DNA of 64,000 nucleotides from Selaginella moellendorffii (lineage: Eukaryota; Streptophyta; Lycopodiopsida; Selaginellales; Selaginellaceae): contig NW_003314274.1 of NCBI RefSeq assembly GCF_000143415.4, positions 62,001-126,000 of the forward strand, written 5' to 3'. A program made the position numbers and the translations under genes. Under the pieces are notes generated by a model. That model was not told where the DNA came from. It ran no database searches and saw nothing but the letters and a program-made list of their open reading frames with translations. Of the stretch, positions 23,001 through 34,462 are shown piece after piece (the first letter of the stretch is position 1; every line of letters begins with the position of its first letter).

Positions 23001-24561
23001 GATAAAGAAAAGCCTTCAAAGACTTTTATATCCGGTCGTGAAGGATAGCTAAAGTGCACGTCCTGGAGGTCGACATGTCCTTCAACTATGGATAGTGTTT
23101 CGCCTTTCGAGCTGGTGTTGATAGTTGGCTTGTGATTGATCGCCTTTAAGATTGTCTGCGTCGCTGCTCTCGCTTTAGCGAGAGCACCAATACTCGGAGA
23201 GGCCTGTCCCAAGGAACTGCAAGGAAAAAAACACGAAAAGAAAACACTCTCTTAAGTTTCACAGGAGCGATAAGTATTAAGCATGATACTTACATACCAC
23301 CGATAAGAACGGCGAAAATCGTCGACAAAACCGAGCCTCCGGTGGCATCTCCCTTCCTGACGAGGACTCCACCGTACCACAGGAGCAAGGCCCATGCACA
23401 GAACATGGTTCCATACAGTCCTCCAACTCCAAAGCCTTTGGCAGCTCCACCTTTGTATCCCAGCTTCAATGATTTCTTGAGAGCATTTGTATAAGCAGCG
23501 AGGGCCTTCGTTTCACCGACAAAGGAGTAAACTGTACGTATTTGAGCGGTCATCTGGAAAGAAGAAAAGAATAAACTTTAACTCTCATACGTCAACTCTA
23601 CAAGCTAAAGTCTACGAAAGAAACACAAAAATACCTCTTCTACAATGTTTCCTGGCTCAGTATCAGCCTGGCCTTTTGACGCAATCCCTGTGATAGCTTT
23701 GGTATAGAATCCCCCTACTACAGCAATCACGGGAAGAATGGCCAAAGTTACAAGGCCGAGCTGCCAAACGGTAGCAAAACCGACAACGAATCCTCCAATA
23801 AATGTACTGACAAAGTGTAGGAATCCTCCCATCTACACGAACAGTCTTAGCTAGCGGAAGAAACCAAGAAGACAAACTCACCTTCTCACCAATTGCCTCT
23901 TGAATTGTTAACATGTTGCCCGAAAGATTGTCAACGATATCACCTGTTCGAGCCTCGAGATCGAAGTAAGAGATGTCTTGCTTGAGCATGGCTTCCAGGT
24001 AGACGATCCTCATTCTGGAGACTTGACGCTCACCAGCTTGCATCCAAAGCGCTACCTCTGCAGTCAAGAAAAGCTTTTAGCTCCCCAAGATCGCAAAAAG
24101 CCATATAGATTACAAACCAGCCCAGGAGGCAAACAAGATAGCGATTCCCAGATACACGAAGTACAAAGAGTACTGGAAGAAGAACAGAGCTGTTTCAAGC
24201 AAGAGAGAAAGACTCAAAGAAGTACCTTTGATACTTGGCGATACATTTCTTGTGGATCGCTGGCCAGACTTCCAAAACTGTTGAGCAGCTTCCCGAAGAG
24301 GAGGAGGAAGATTGGCAGGGCAAGTCCGTGAGCCACAGCTCCGATAGTTCCCCCAAACATGAAAGCACAGTCGACACCATCGGCAAACGCGAAGATCTTG
24401 TGCAAGGGGATGCTGGCCTGCTTCTCCTCCTCCATTTTCTTCTCGGAGGAGATGGAGTTGTCCTCCATCGTCCTGTCGAGCCTCTCCAATTTCTTGTCAA
24501 AAGCGGTCTTCTCGGATGCTACTTCTTTCCTGGAGTTGCCGCTAACTTCAATACCTTCCAT
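20091..24561 (-). CDS. ABCB: ABCB (P-glycoprotein/MDR-type) full transporter, copy 2
   Basis: Second intact full-size ABCB transporter, same strand, ending 397 bp upstream (transcription sense) of copy 1. ATG 24559-24561 (MEGIEVSG); stop at 20091. It has a charged N-terminal extension of about 50 residues, then TMD1, NBD1 with GGSGSGKST (near 22950), LSGGQ and a Walker B with Phe ([13 protein letters not shown]), a Ser-rich linker (22030-22150), TMD2, and NBD2 with GASGSGKSS (near 20730), LSGGQ (near 20415) and [13 protein letters not shown] (near 20350). The residue before the NBD1 Walker strand is Ala in [12 protein letters not shown] where Gly is usual, probably harmless. Sequence is clearly diverged from copy 1, so this is an older duplication than the 10.9/15.3 kb pair. 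Substrate unknown. Confidence 0.93.
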
Positions 24562-25105
24562 GCTCTCCTAAAAGTGAGGAGAATCAGCCCTGATTGGAAG
24601 AGTTTTAAGTCAAACACACTTGGCTTGGCTCTCACGGAAACAAAGTCTTGATAACCTACACAAGCTTGGTAAGAATTTCCACAGCGTTTACACGGAAGAG
24701 AATCCTTACTTGAGATGCGATCCAAATTGAATAGCTCTGCGAGGAAGAATCAAAAGCAATGCATCGATCGCGAGCGGCACTGCGCGACAAAGCCAAATCA
24801 AATACGAATGGAACAATAACAATCGGTCCACTGGAGATTAAAAAATCACGCTCCACAGTGGCGCGATTTGGAAGCATTCTTGTCATTGCGCCTCCTTCTA
24901 GAAATCCCCTTGTAAACCCTAAATCTGGGGGGTTAGTACACGTGGCAGATTCTAAGCAGTCCACGTGGCAGTTTATGGGCAGTCAGCGTGGCACAATGTC
25001 GAACGTTCTGGCAGCGATTTCCAGGTTAGCGTGGGAGCTGTCGTTCGTCAAAAGCTGGCACACGCAGAGAGAGAGGGATCGAGGAGCTAGGGTTTTGGAT
25101 GGGCA
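24562..25105. promoter_or_regulatory. Divergent promoter region with two G-box/ABRE sites
   Basis: Region between the start codons of ABCB copy 2 (leftward) and the SEC14-type gene (rightward). CACGTG occurs at 24939-24944 and 24962-24967, each in the context CACGTGGCAG, which also fits the ABRE core ACGTGGC; spacing is 23 bp. A telo-box-like AAACCCTAAA lies at about 24914-24923. A related GCGTGGCAC follows near 24989. Binding by bZIP or bHLH factors is inference from the motif. Confidence 0.5.
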
Positions 25106-26148
25106 ATGGAAGAGGAGGCAGTGACCGAGGAGGAGGCGGTCGCTCTCAAGCGATTCAAGGGCGTGATCCTGGCGCGGGGCTATCACTACCCGCAGCGCGG
25201 CGACGATCACACGCTCCTGCGCTTCCTCCGCGCCAGGGCGCTCGACATCCGCAAGGCCGCCCAGATCTACGGGGACTACGTCAAGTGGCGCCGCGATAAT
25301 CACATCGATTCCTTGCTCCAAGTGCGATCCAATCGATCGAGTCTTCCTTCCATGCATCGATTCATGCGCTGTGTGTTTTGTGACCTTCCAGACATTCGCA
25401 TTCCCGGAGCTGGATGCTGTCTTGGCAGCTTGGCCGCAAAACTGGCACAAGACTGATAGATTTGGCCGACCGATCAACATCCAGCTAATCTCGAGGTACT
25501 TGAAAGAGTTTCTACTTTTGAGAGAGAAAAAAGAAAGAGAAGAGATGATCAATCACCATAGCTAAGATCTTTCTCTTCTTCTAGATTGAGAATCCAGGAG
25601 GTGTTCCACGCTACCACCGAGGAGAGACTTTTGAAGAGAGCTCTTTGGGTGTGGGAAGAGCTCCACGAAGTGAAGCTACCGGCGTGTTCTAAAGCCGCTG
25701 GCCACCAAGTTGGCCGCGCTACAATCATCGTGGATCTCAAAGATATCGTAAGCACACACATTGGTTATATATGATCGATCGATTGATACCTTTGCTTGCT
25801 GTGACACAGCCTTTGGGAACTCTCACCAATGCTCATGGACGCCGGGTGCTGATCAAGATGGCTCAAATCTTCTCGCGCTACTATCCCGAGTACCTCGGCC
25901 GACTCATCATCGTCAATGCTCCGGCCGCTTTCAAGGTGCTGTGGGAGATCCTCTTGCCTTTCATCGATGCTCCAACGCAAAAGAGAATTGGGATCCACAG
26001 GGGGAACGGGCTGGCCGATTTGCTCAGCGTGGTCGCGCCAGAGAACCTCCCTTGCTTTCTCGGTGGCTCTTGCAAGTGTCCCCAAGGCTGCGAGAACTCT
26101 TTAACCGGACCATGGAGCGACAAAGTTGACGCTCAACAGCGAATGTAA
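25106..26148 (+). CDS. SEC14-like (CRAL-TRIO) lipid-transfer protein
   Basis: Four exons by eye: 25106-25325, 25392-25491, 25585-25747 and 25810-26148. N-terminal helical CRAL-TRIO-N region (LLRFLRARALDIRKAAQIY) is followed by the lipid-binding fold with DRFGRPINIQL and the late motif YPEYLGRLIIVNAP..F..LW..L.PFID..T..RI, then CFLGGSCKCPQGC near the C-terminus. Such proteins exchange or present phosphatidylinositol and phosphatidylcholine between membranes. There is no GOLD or nodulin domain, so it is a simple SEC14. An out-of-frame ATG at 25099 begins an overlapping 66-codon ORF; its context (T at -3) is weaker than that of the real start (G at -3, G at +4), so leaky scanning is plausible. 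Divergent from ABCB copy 2. Confidence 0.88.
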
Positions 26149-26313
26149 ACAACGAGATGAAAAGATTTTTTTGAGAAATCCGAGTTGCAAAGAAACTCAC
26201 AGCAGGGCTTTCGCAATCATCCAGCCTCGGAGCTTCACACCGCTCGTCTCGTCCTGTACGTTTAGTAGCGGCTGGAAGAACTCCAAATGTAACAACGCAA
26301 ACCTTTGCTGTGA

Positions 26314-28399
26314 TCAAAGTAGCTCGTTGATGGGATTGACGGTGAGAAAGCCCGACATCATCTTGCCGCTCGTCATGCGCAGGCCATCGATGATACAGCT
26401 CCAAGTCGAGCCCAACGCGCCAATGAAAAAGTCCGACTCGGCTGCCATGAGCAAGTTTACGAAGGCGTTGTCAAAGTTACGTCTCTTGCCCAGTTGAGCC
26501 ATGTACGCGGCCATGCTTGTGCTCCCGGACTGCCTTGTGATGTTGGTGAAGTAGAAGTTCCAGTCCGTGTAGCTCCGGCTTTCCTCCACAACGTTCTGTC
26601 CAGCACAAACACTACACTTACTGCATCAAACTATATGAATGTAAATTACCTCCATTTCTGTGGAGAGCCATATGCCTCGGACGTGAGGAAACGCCCGCTT
26701 CAGATGCTCTGCGAGTTTCATGTACTCCGGAAACGCAAATACTCGCATTTCCGAGCCTTTGTCTCCTTGTCTAACGTGCATGCTTACAAGAGGCCGCGGA
26801 ATCCATGGTCCCAGACTACTCCACACCAGCTTTTCTATGGGTGTCCGCTCCGGCTGAGCGTACTGTACCTATATAGTAGAAAACGTTACGACACGCGGTA
26901 CTTGGCACACAAAACAAACCTCTGGCCATTCTCGTGGAATTAAATCCAAAGCTATCTGGGCGGCTTTAACTCCAAATGCATCGTGGCGAGCACGGTTGAG
27001 TAAATTACACAAGTTTTCGCTTGGAGACCGCATCAAGTATCGGAGAGCCTTCAGAGAAAACAAAAAAAAAAAAAAAGGACAGAAGATCAAGCCACGAAAA
27101 CGACGTACAAAAAATGATCAATAAATACCTGAGTCCTCCACCATCTTCGGTCTTGTGCTTTGTAGCCCGACAAAAGACTACCATCGAGTTCGACTGTCCG
27201 TTGTATCGATTCCCATGGTCTGCCCCAGGTGCTTCAAAAACGCAATAGGAAAATCAAAACGGGCTTTGAAAGACGAAAACAAAGATAGGTGAGAACACTC
27301 ACGTTGGAACCGGCACTTCCTTCCAAACGATAAATGGGGGATAGTTCTTGGTGCTCGTAAGTATTCCTTCTCGCCACGCAGACTTTAGCGTGGAAAGTTT
27401 TAATGCACGATCTATGCATTCGTTTGAAGCTTCTGCTGCAAAGTAGCACGACCACCGCGAATGGCTTGACCCTGCCCAGATAGCAGTTCTTTACATGACA
27501 CAAGGCACAGTATACGTACCAGTACATCCGCTGTGATTGGCTCCGTGGTAGTCTTTCGTTACTAAAACTCTTCCTTCTCGCAAGGCAACTGCCAGAAGTC
27601 CAGTCATTGCCACGAGCTCCGCACCAACACCAATTGAGCTCCTAGTCTTCTGGCTTTCCCAGTCTGCGAGGAGGAACTTTGCGCTGCTGCAATTTCGCGG
27701 ATGTTGATTGAGCCATATGTCGCGTTGTGCTCGTCGAGTTAAAGGAAGATTGTCCTCGTCACCACCTTGAATCTTCGAGATAGAGATCGACCTTTAGCTG
27801 GCTCCCAATCAAGAAAAAGTATAAGTAAGCTCTACTAACCCAAGGCGGGTACGGTCCTTGTAATCTGGCTTTGGTCGAGAGCATTTCTTCTCCATCGTCT
27901 TCAACAGATAAGCCCCCTCCCAGCTCTAGACCGAGCGCACCTTTCCAAAGTGTCCACAGGGGTCGCTTTCCATCGTGTTGGCGAGAGTCCAGCCTGGTGA
28001 AGTCTTCGCTACTTTTCTTACAGTCCTGAAAGTGAGGCGCTCTTGGTATATCCGATCCCGCGGCTCTAGCACCTTGATCCAAAGTCTTGCTCCAAAGATC
28101 TAGCAGAATTCTCACTCGATTGTCGTCGCTATGGATTTCACTGGTAGCATTATCTGTTCCTGATCAAATGCAGAAACAAGTCAGTACCAGCTCGAGTAAA
28201 GGTAATTCAGCACAGAAATACCAGCATAGATGACGGGAGCCAGAAATCCATAAGGAGCATACTTGTTCACGTTGTCAAACAAAATGATCATACACAGTAA
28301 GGTGATGATCATAAAGCACCAAGGACCTTGAAGCTCAACCGGCGGCCGCCTGGAAACCATCCCCGGAGACCTTGTAATGAGATTGAAAAAGTGATGCAT
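26314..28399 (-). CDS. Alpha-1,6-fucosyltransferase-like (GT23-type) type II membrane protein
   Basis: Multi-exon gene. N-terminus has a single signal-anchor helix (FMIITLLCMIILF) after a basic segment, typical of Golgi type II glycosyltransferases. The luminal part includes IWLNQHPRNCSSAKFLLADW (near 27700), VGAELVAMTGLLAVAL (near 27620), WWRTQALRYLMRSPS (27130-27040), SMHVRQGDKGSEMRVF (near 26770, the HxRxxDK-type nucleotide-sugar motif), IWLSTEME and ALGSTWSCIIDGLR (near 26400). These match the FUT8/NodZ-like GT23 fold seen in plant proteins of uncertain substrate. The ATG at 28399 or the in-frame one at 28360 may be the start. Stop TGA at 26314-26316. It converges with the SEC14 gene. Confidence 0.8.
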
Positions 28400-28539
28400 C
28401 GATGAAGCCCTCCAAAGGGTTGAACCACTTCATGCTGCTCGAAGTGAATCAGTCGTCGATCAAGCACCAGAATGCACGTAAAAGAAGACAACAGAAAGAA
28501 AACGCACAAGCTTCCTCAAATCTTGCCAAAATCTACGTT

Positions 28540-29165
28540 GCTTAAAACGTAAGAAGTCCCAGCAGCATAAAGAACGGTCACGAGCAAACACATGGAACGT
28601 TGTTAGACCTCAGGCTCCAAAAAGTTACGTACCAGCCGTTTAATGCATGTTGTTGCAGCTCGCGACCTCTCCAAGCGAAACCTGTAAAACTTCCCAAGCA
28701 GACAAAAGAAATAAACAAATCGGGAAGTGCTACAAAACAAAACGCAAGCACTGAACGTACCAAGGAGGTTTTGTGTCTCTAGGACTCTCCATCCCAAATC
28801 TGTCATAGCGCTCGCACCGACCTGGATAAGACCATTCGTGGCGTTGGTGTTTGGACGCATTTAGTTGTGGCAGTCAACAGATGTCGTCTGAAGAAAACTC
28901 CAAGTTGCTGATATTCTATTTGAAATTGCGAGTGAAGTCTCACTCGATCCTCGTCAGTCATGTTTTCAGCAGCTGCTTGCTTGAACTACACAAAACAGGA
29001 AACAAAAAAAAACTCAAAAGTAAACAAAGAAACGCGTTGATGTCTGGTGATTGAAATGAGCGCTACGTACCCACAATAAGGAGTACCAAAGATTCCCAGC
29101 TTTTCTGCTTTCTATGGAAATCAGATCGCGGAGGAAAGAAAAACTCGCACAAATCGAATCCATTT
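28540..29165 (-). CDS. Doubtful small multi-exon gene
   Basis: A possible spliced ORF between the acetyltransferase and the fucosyltransferase. ATG at 29163-29165 opens about 31 codons ending at a GTACGT donor near 29072. A second exon (~28987-28832) reads FKQAAAENMTDEDRVRLHSQ.., and a third (~28690-28633) reads RLERSRAATTCIKRL. Splice signals look normal, and phases are compatible, but there is no recognisable domain and the 3' end is unclear (an alternative frame with VGASAMTDLGWRVLETQ is also open). It could equally be spliced 5' or 3' UTR of a neighbour. Confidence 0.25.
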
Positions 29166-29217
29166 CATTGTCAAAGAAAAACCGGTAAGAACTGACAAAG
29201 AAAGTGCTGTGGAACAA

Positions 29218-29868
29218 TTACGTACCATAAGCCTTCAATGCATCGCCGGTGAGGCGACAAATCCTCCACTCGGGCAGCACGAGGGCCCCCATTTCCTGGT
29301 AAAACTTGATAGCATTCTCGTTCCAATCCAAAACGCACCACTCCACTCGGCCAAGCCCGCGGTTGGCAGCTTCCTTGGCAACTGTCCGGAGAAGAATTCT
29401 TCCAAGTCCTTGCCTTCTATACGGCTCCCTGACGAACAAGTCCTCGATGTAGAGACCCGGCTTGGCCAGGAAAGTGGAGTAATTCGGGAAGAACAGCACG
29501 AAGCCAGCCACGATCCTGCCGCTGTCGCTGGTGAAGAAATCCTTGTCTGGATCGGCTATTTCGGCGCCGATCTCCACTTCTGGAACAAAATTTCGATTGA
29601 ATGCCTGAGGATATTTCGGCCAAAACCACGCACCTTGAGAAGCCAGACAGTCTCCAGCAGCAGCATTGCTAGCGCTGGATCGCGAAATCTCAAGCAGCAG
29701 CACAGTGAGGCCCTGGAACGCCGGCGCGTTGAAGAGCGTCGACCGGTACTGCTCCTCGGTGCCAATGCAGGCGTCGGCCAGGCGCTCAAACTTCGCGAGC
29801 TGCGCGATCATGGACGCAATGTAGGGCACGTCCCGGGGCGACGCGATGCGCACAGACGCCATGGCCAT
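29218..29868 (-). CDS. GNAT-family N-acetyltransferase (NATA/tyramine N-acyltransferase-like)
   Basis: Intronless protein of about 216 aa. It starts MAMASVRIASPRDVPYIASM with the first in-frame ATG at 29866-29868 (a second at 29862); an upstream TTG is not a start. The GNAT core is clear: VAGFVLFFPNYSTFL, then GLYIEDLFVREPYRRQGLGR (acetyl-CoA pyrophosphate loop R-x-x-G-x-G/A, about 29410), then VEWCVLDWNENAIKFYQEMGA and the C-terminal EWRICRLTGDAL. These match plant NATA1/2 and tyramine N-feruloyltransferase-like proteins, which acylate diamines, ornithine or aromatic amines with acetyl- or hydroxycinnamoyl-CoA. Substrate cannot be chosen from sequence. Length is a little short of the ~230 usual because the N-terminus is compact. 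An AT-rich spacer separates it from the SUO-like gene upstream. Confidence 0.9.
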   Translation of the reverse strand: MAMASVRIASPRDVPYIASMIAQLAKFERLADACIGTEEQYRSTLFNAPAFQGLTVLLLEISRSSASNAAAGDCLASQGAWFWPKYPQAFNRNFVPEVEIGAEIADPDKDFFTSDSGRIVAGFVLFFPNYSTFLAKPGLYIEDLFVREPYRRQGLGRILLRTVAKEAANRGLGRVEWCVLDWNENAIKFYQEMGALVLPEWRICRLTGDALKAYGT

Positions 29869-30004
29869 AGCTGAGCTCCACAAAATTTTAGGGCTCTTCG
29901 CAATTTTAGGGTTTCTCGTTTAAAACATCCCCTTTAAAAAGTATCTTACACTATAAAGTAGCGAAGAGAAAGAGAAAAAGATTCTGTTTACACAGGAGAG
30001 AGAG

Positions 30005-30026
30005 GAGTGTGTGTGTGTGTGTGTGT
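30005..30026. repeat. (GT)n microsatellite
   Basis: About ten GT dinucleotides just beyond the stop codon of the SUO-like gene, in its presumed 3' UTR. Confidence 0.9.
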
Positions 30027-30043
30027 TCTTCGTTATCGCAGCG

Positions 30044-33000
30044 CTAGCGCCACTTCGTGTAACCTCTGTAAACATCCCACCCAGTCTCTGGCTCCTTCCT
30101 CTTGATCGCCGCGGCCTGATGAAACACTCGCATTTGCTCGTCCAGCAATGGAATCCCGTAGTTTTGCCGAGCTTGATCCGGATGATGATCGCCCAAGTTC
30201 GCCGCCGCCGCTGCTGCTGCCGCCGCCGCCGCTACTGCTGGATCCGGTCCAGTGTTTAGATCCAAGCTCCTCCTTCCCCAACCTCCAGCCGAGCCAGACG
30301 AGGCGTCCACTGCTCCTCCTCCGGCGTGATCTCCCGGCATGAAGTAAGGTGGCTGCCGTCCAAAAGCTCCCGAGTTTGAGGTGATCGTCGAGAGCGATGG
30401 AGCTGGGATGGACGAGGACGCGACGTAAGGTGACGGAGCCACGAACGTCGCCGCCGCCGCGGAGAATGGGAAGCTCGAGTTGAAAGAGAAGCCTGGATAC
30501 GAGTAGAGCGCCGCTGCTGCCGCCGCTGCCGCTGCCGCTTGAGGATTTTGCTGGTAGCTTCCGAGAGCCGAGGATGATGGAACGCCGCCACCACCGCCAC
30601 CACCTCCGGCTGCTGCTGCTGCTGCCGCCGCTGCTGCTCGATACAAGTCCGTCGAGAAGGAGCCTCCATTCACGAAAGGATGCTGCTGCTGCTGCTGCTG
30701 CTGCTGGGTGGAGTAAGAAGCGCTTTGCTGATCGGTTCTTCCGGTGGTGGTGGCGCCACCGGCACTGGAAACTCCTGGATAGCCTGGAATCCCAGCTCCC
30801 GGAACTGAGGAGAACCACGAGACGTTGAGAAGCTCACCGCCTCCACCGTTGGCATTCATCACCGGGTTGCTGCTGCTGCTAGCTTTCGGCTTGGTGGTGA
30901 GGTTCCTGAAGAACATTTCCTCGCCGCCACCGTGACCACCGCCACCAACGCCAACAGCGGCGGGATGATCTTCGAAGGCCGGACCGTCGTTTAAGTCGAA
31001 GTTTCTCAGCGTTGAGGTGCTTGAGCTTGCTCCTCCCGGGGGCCTCAGGCGTAAAGAGCCGCCTTCTTCGCTCTCCTGGTTGAGATCCAAGGCCGCTGAC
31101 GCCGCCACCTTCTTCTCGGCTCCACCGGCGGAGGAAGTGTTGGGAAAGCCGGAGAGGAAGCTCCGGGCAGCAGCGGGAGCTGCATCCATCTCCGCCACCA
31201 TCCCGAAACCCGAGTCATCGCCTTCGGCTACGTTGAGATCGATGTCGAGGAAAGCTTTTCCTTTCTTTTCCGCTGGACGGAACGCGCTCGTTGCTGCCGA
31301 GCCTTTCCATCCGGCCGCGTCCTTACTGGCCTTCAAAGAGCTGGGAGGAATGAAAGTCCTGGTGGAAGCCATCACTGCTATAGGTGCCGATAGAGAGCTG
31401 AAAGGTGGTGGCGCCGGAAGAGGATTGGTCGGGAGTGGAGTAAACATCTGTCCTGAGGCTATTGCTGGTGGTGGAGAATCCTCCGCCGGGAAGCCTTCGT
31501 TTAAGTCGAACAAAGGCCTAGCACCCCCACCACCACTTTCGCCTCCTCCATTATCATCTTCGCCTAGAGCTTCCTCCATTGGAGTATCCTGTGCTGCTGC
31601 TGGTTGGAGTTCTTGCTGGTTCTCATCCGAGGTGATCATCGGCTCAGCGGTAGAAACTTTCCCACTCTCAGCTCCAGGCTGTGAGGCTGCCTGTTCTTCC
31701 GAAGCTCGCTGTTGCTGGCTCTCTTCCACCGCGTCGGTATCAGCACCGGCGCGTGGCTTTGCACCGCCATAGCCCTCCTCGATCTCTTTCGCCACCATCC
31801 TCGCCACCTCGAGAGGATCCTCCTCGGAACTCGGGCTCTCTCCAGCCTTAGCAGCAGCGTCCGACTTTGTAGTATCCGGCTTCTCGGCCGCGGGCTTCAC
31901 TTCCACAGGATTCCTCTCGGCGCCACGTCTCACTTCGTCCGCCGAAACATCATCCGATGTCCGTGAGCTCTGCCGCCTCAAGTTGTCCGTTTTCACTGGC
32001 TCTTGAGCTCCGCCATCCTTGACGTCACCGTTCTCCGGAGCGCTGGGTTTCTGTTGCTGCTCCGGCTTCTCGGCAGGACACGCAGCCGACGTCGTTGCTC
32101 CTAAGTTGTCGTGCTCCACGTTGATCTCCTCGGTGACTACGCTCCGTGCTGTCGACACTGTGACGCAGCTTCCATCACACTTTAGCATCTCATCGGCGGC
32201 CACAGTAGCCAGCAAGCTCATACCTCCGTCGACCACATTAGATGCGTTGTTCTCTCGAGCTGCTTTCTCCGAAGAAGCTTTCCTGGCCTCGGTTCGCTCG
32301 GTTTTCTCAGCCGCAGACTTGTCACCACCCCCTCCTCCACCTTTTGATTCGCTTCTGTGCCGCTTGTCCGAGCTGATCTCGTGGTGTTTGCTGGCCTTCC
32401 CATGACCGCCGGCACCCTCTCCTAAACCGGAAGAGCTACTCCTGTCCAGCACCTTGGGTGAAGATACCTTGGCGATTACCTGAGAGTCACCATTTGCTCG
32501 AGCTGGACTTTTGCCAGGATTTGGAAACCTCAGTAAAAAACGCTGGGGCGTGTCAGTGTCGCCAGGGGACTTCTCCGATCCAGCAGGCCTCTCGGCTGAG
32601 TTCGCGTTGGTCCTGCTCCACATCACAGACTTCCCCGAACCATTTTCCTTTTGAGCGGCAGCCGCGGAAGCATCAACTTTGGACGAGCGAGTCGACTTCG
32701 TTTTCACTTCCTCCTTGCAAGCCGATGTCACTGGAGCGCTCGACCACGCAGGACCGTAGTTCTGCGCATGGCTAGCACAGCTCTTCTCCTCCTTCAAGGA
32801 TAGACCCTGGATCTCGTTAGAACCGCTGTTGTTAGGCGAATTCTCCTTGGAGCTTGCAGTTGTACCAGACTTTGAAGTTGCGGAGCCAACTGATTTGGCC
32901 GGCGCCTCCGTGTTGGGCCCGTTCGACGAGGCAAACTTTGTCGAGCTCTTGGCATCCTTCGCGACCGGCTGGAGTGGATCATTCGCCGGGGCCTGCTTGC

Positions 33001-34462
33001 TCCCCATCTTCTCCCCGGATTGCTTCACCTCCGCCCCGACCCGCTTCTTCCACGTCTCCACCAACTTTCGTGCCTTCTTCTGGATCTCCACCATCCGGTG
33101 GCTCTTGAGATTGTTCACAGACTTCCCAACGTGACAGGACTTGAGAGCGTCGAGATCCACGGGCAACTTCTGGAGCGCTCGCAGCAAAGTCAGGAGCAAC
33201 TCGTCGAGCACCTTGTCCAGCTCCGCCGGGTGCCCGCAGTCGCTGCCACTCTTGCCTTTGTGAGCCTCCTGGAGCCAGTCGTCGAGCACGGCCAGGCCAC
33301 CGAGCTGGACGAGACGGTCGCGGCACTCCTGCTTATCAGTGGAAGCCACGACACCAGCTAGCATGATTCGTCGCGAAGCCACTTCCATCGGCTTCCGGAT
33401 GCCGTCATTACGATCTTGCTGCATCAAGCTCACAAGTTTCTCCACTCCTGCCAGGCTGCAGAGCCCACCATCCTTGTCAATAATGGAAGCGATCTCCTCC
33501 GGCTTTGTCGAGCTCTTGACGAAGCTCGACTCGGAGTCGTCGGCCTTGGCACGCTTGGGGGTGGCAGCGGCAGCGGCGTTGGTGTTGGTGGTGTTGCTAC
33601 TGGGCTCGTGACCGGAATCACTCCTCTCCCTCTTTTTGCCTTTGGAGCCGCCGACTGGAGTTTGCGGATGCTCCGAGTGAGAGAGAGCCAGTGCTCTTGG
33701 CGATCGAGCACCCGGCTGTTGTATAGCAGCTTGCATCTCCAATTTGGTCCTATTAAGTAACTGATCTACTTCTTCCTGATGCTCCTGGAAAAAAAAGAGA
33801 AACGAGAAGAGATCAGTGGAGTGACAAAGAAAAATCCAAACTTTACAAAGGAAAACGCCACACTCACATCTGTGTAGTCTCGATCCGTTAGCCACCATAA
33901 GCGCTTGTGTGAGGTATCATAAACTCGGCGGCAAACGAACGACGAAACTCCAGAGGGCAGCTCCACACCCTTGCGCAGGAAAGCAACTCGGCATGGATGA
34001 AGCAGCGATGCCGCCGGTGTATCATCCTTGTGGAACGAGTAGAAGATCTCGTTGGGCGCCGCGTCGATGGGAACTCCTCTAGCTAGCTTGATGTCCGCTG
34101 GACGGTAGAGCCAATTCACTTTAAGCCTTACAGTCGTATCCTTGTCTATCGTCACTTTGCGAAGGATCCCAATGAAAGGGGGCGCGTTCCCGGCCTGGAA
34201 AAGAGCGCACTCGCCAACTTCGATCTTTCGCCCGTCCTATAGAACCAAGAAAAAAATTAAAAAACAAGCCGAGCACGAATGATAGAGAGGAAGAACAAAA
34301 ATCTTGGAAGGAAAGAGCTACCTTCGTACAGTAGGAAGAAGATTTGTAGCTGGCGGAATCGATAGCAGCACTTCGAGGCGAGGAAGAAATCTTTCCTGGC
34401 AGAGGAGAGAATTTTTCCTTGCTATCGGCTGGCTGCCCATTTGCAACATGTTGCCCATGCAT
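30044..34462 (-). CDS. SUO: SUO-like protein: BAH domain, TFIIS N-terminal domain, DLN motifs
   Basis: Large nuclear regulator of about 1.4 k residues in at least three exons. Exon 1 from ATG 34462 (MHGQHVANGQ), then a BAH domain (34240-33850: IEVGECALFQAG, LKVNWLYRPADIKL, EIFYSFHKDD, RRVYDTSHKRLWWL), then one long exon 33790-30044. That exon has a TFIIS N-terminal (LW) domain at 33480-33020 (VDDW-like LDDWLQEAHK, LLTLLRALQKLPV, VGKSVNNLKSH, ARKLVETWKKRV), then a long disordered region. Toward the C-terminus are at least five DLN motifs, one of them DLNTGP, and Gln, Ala and Gly runs coded by CTG/GCN repeats. Arabidopsis SUO has the BAH/TFS2N arrangement and acts with miRNAs in translational repression; equivalence is inference. 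Stop TAG at 30044-30046. Confidence 0.88.
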
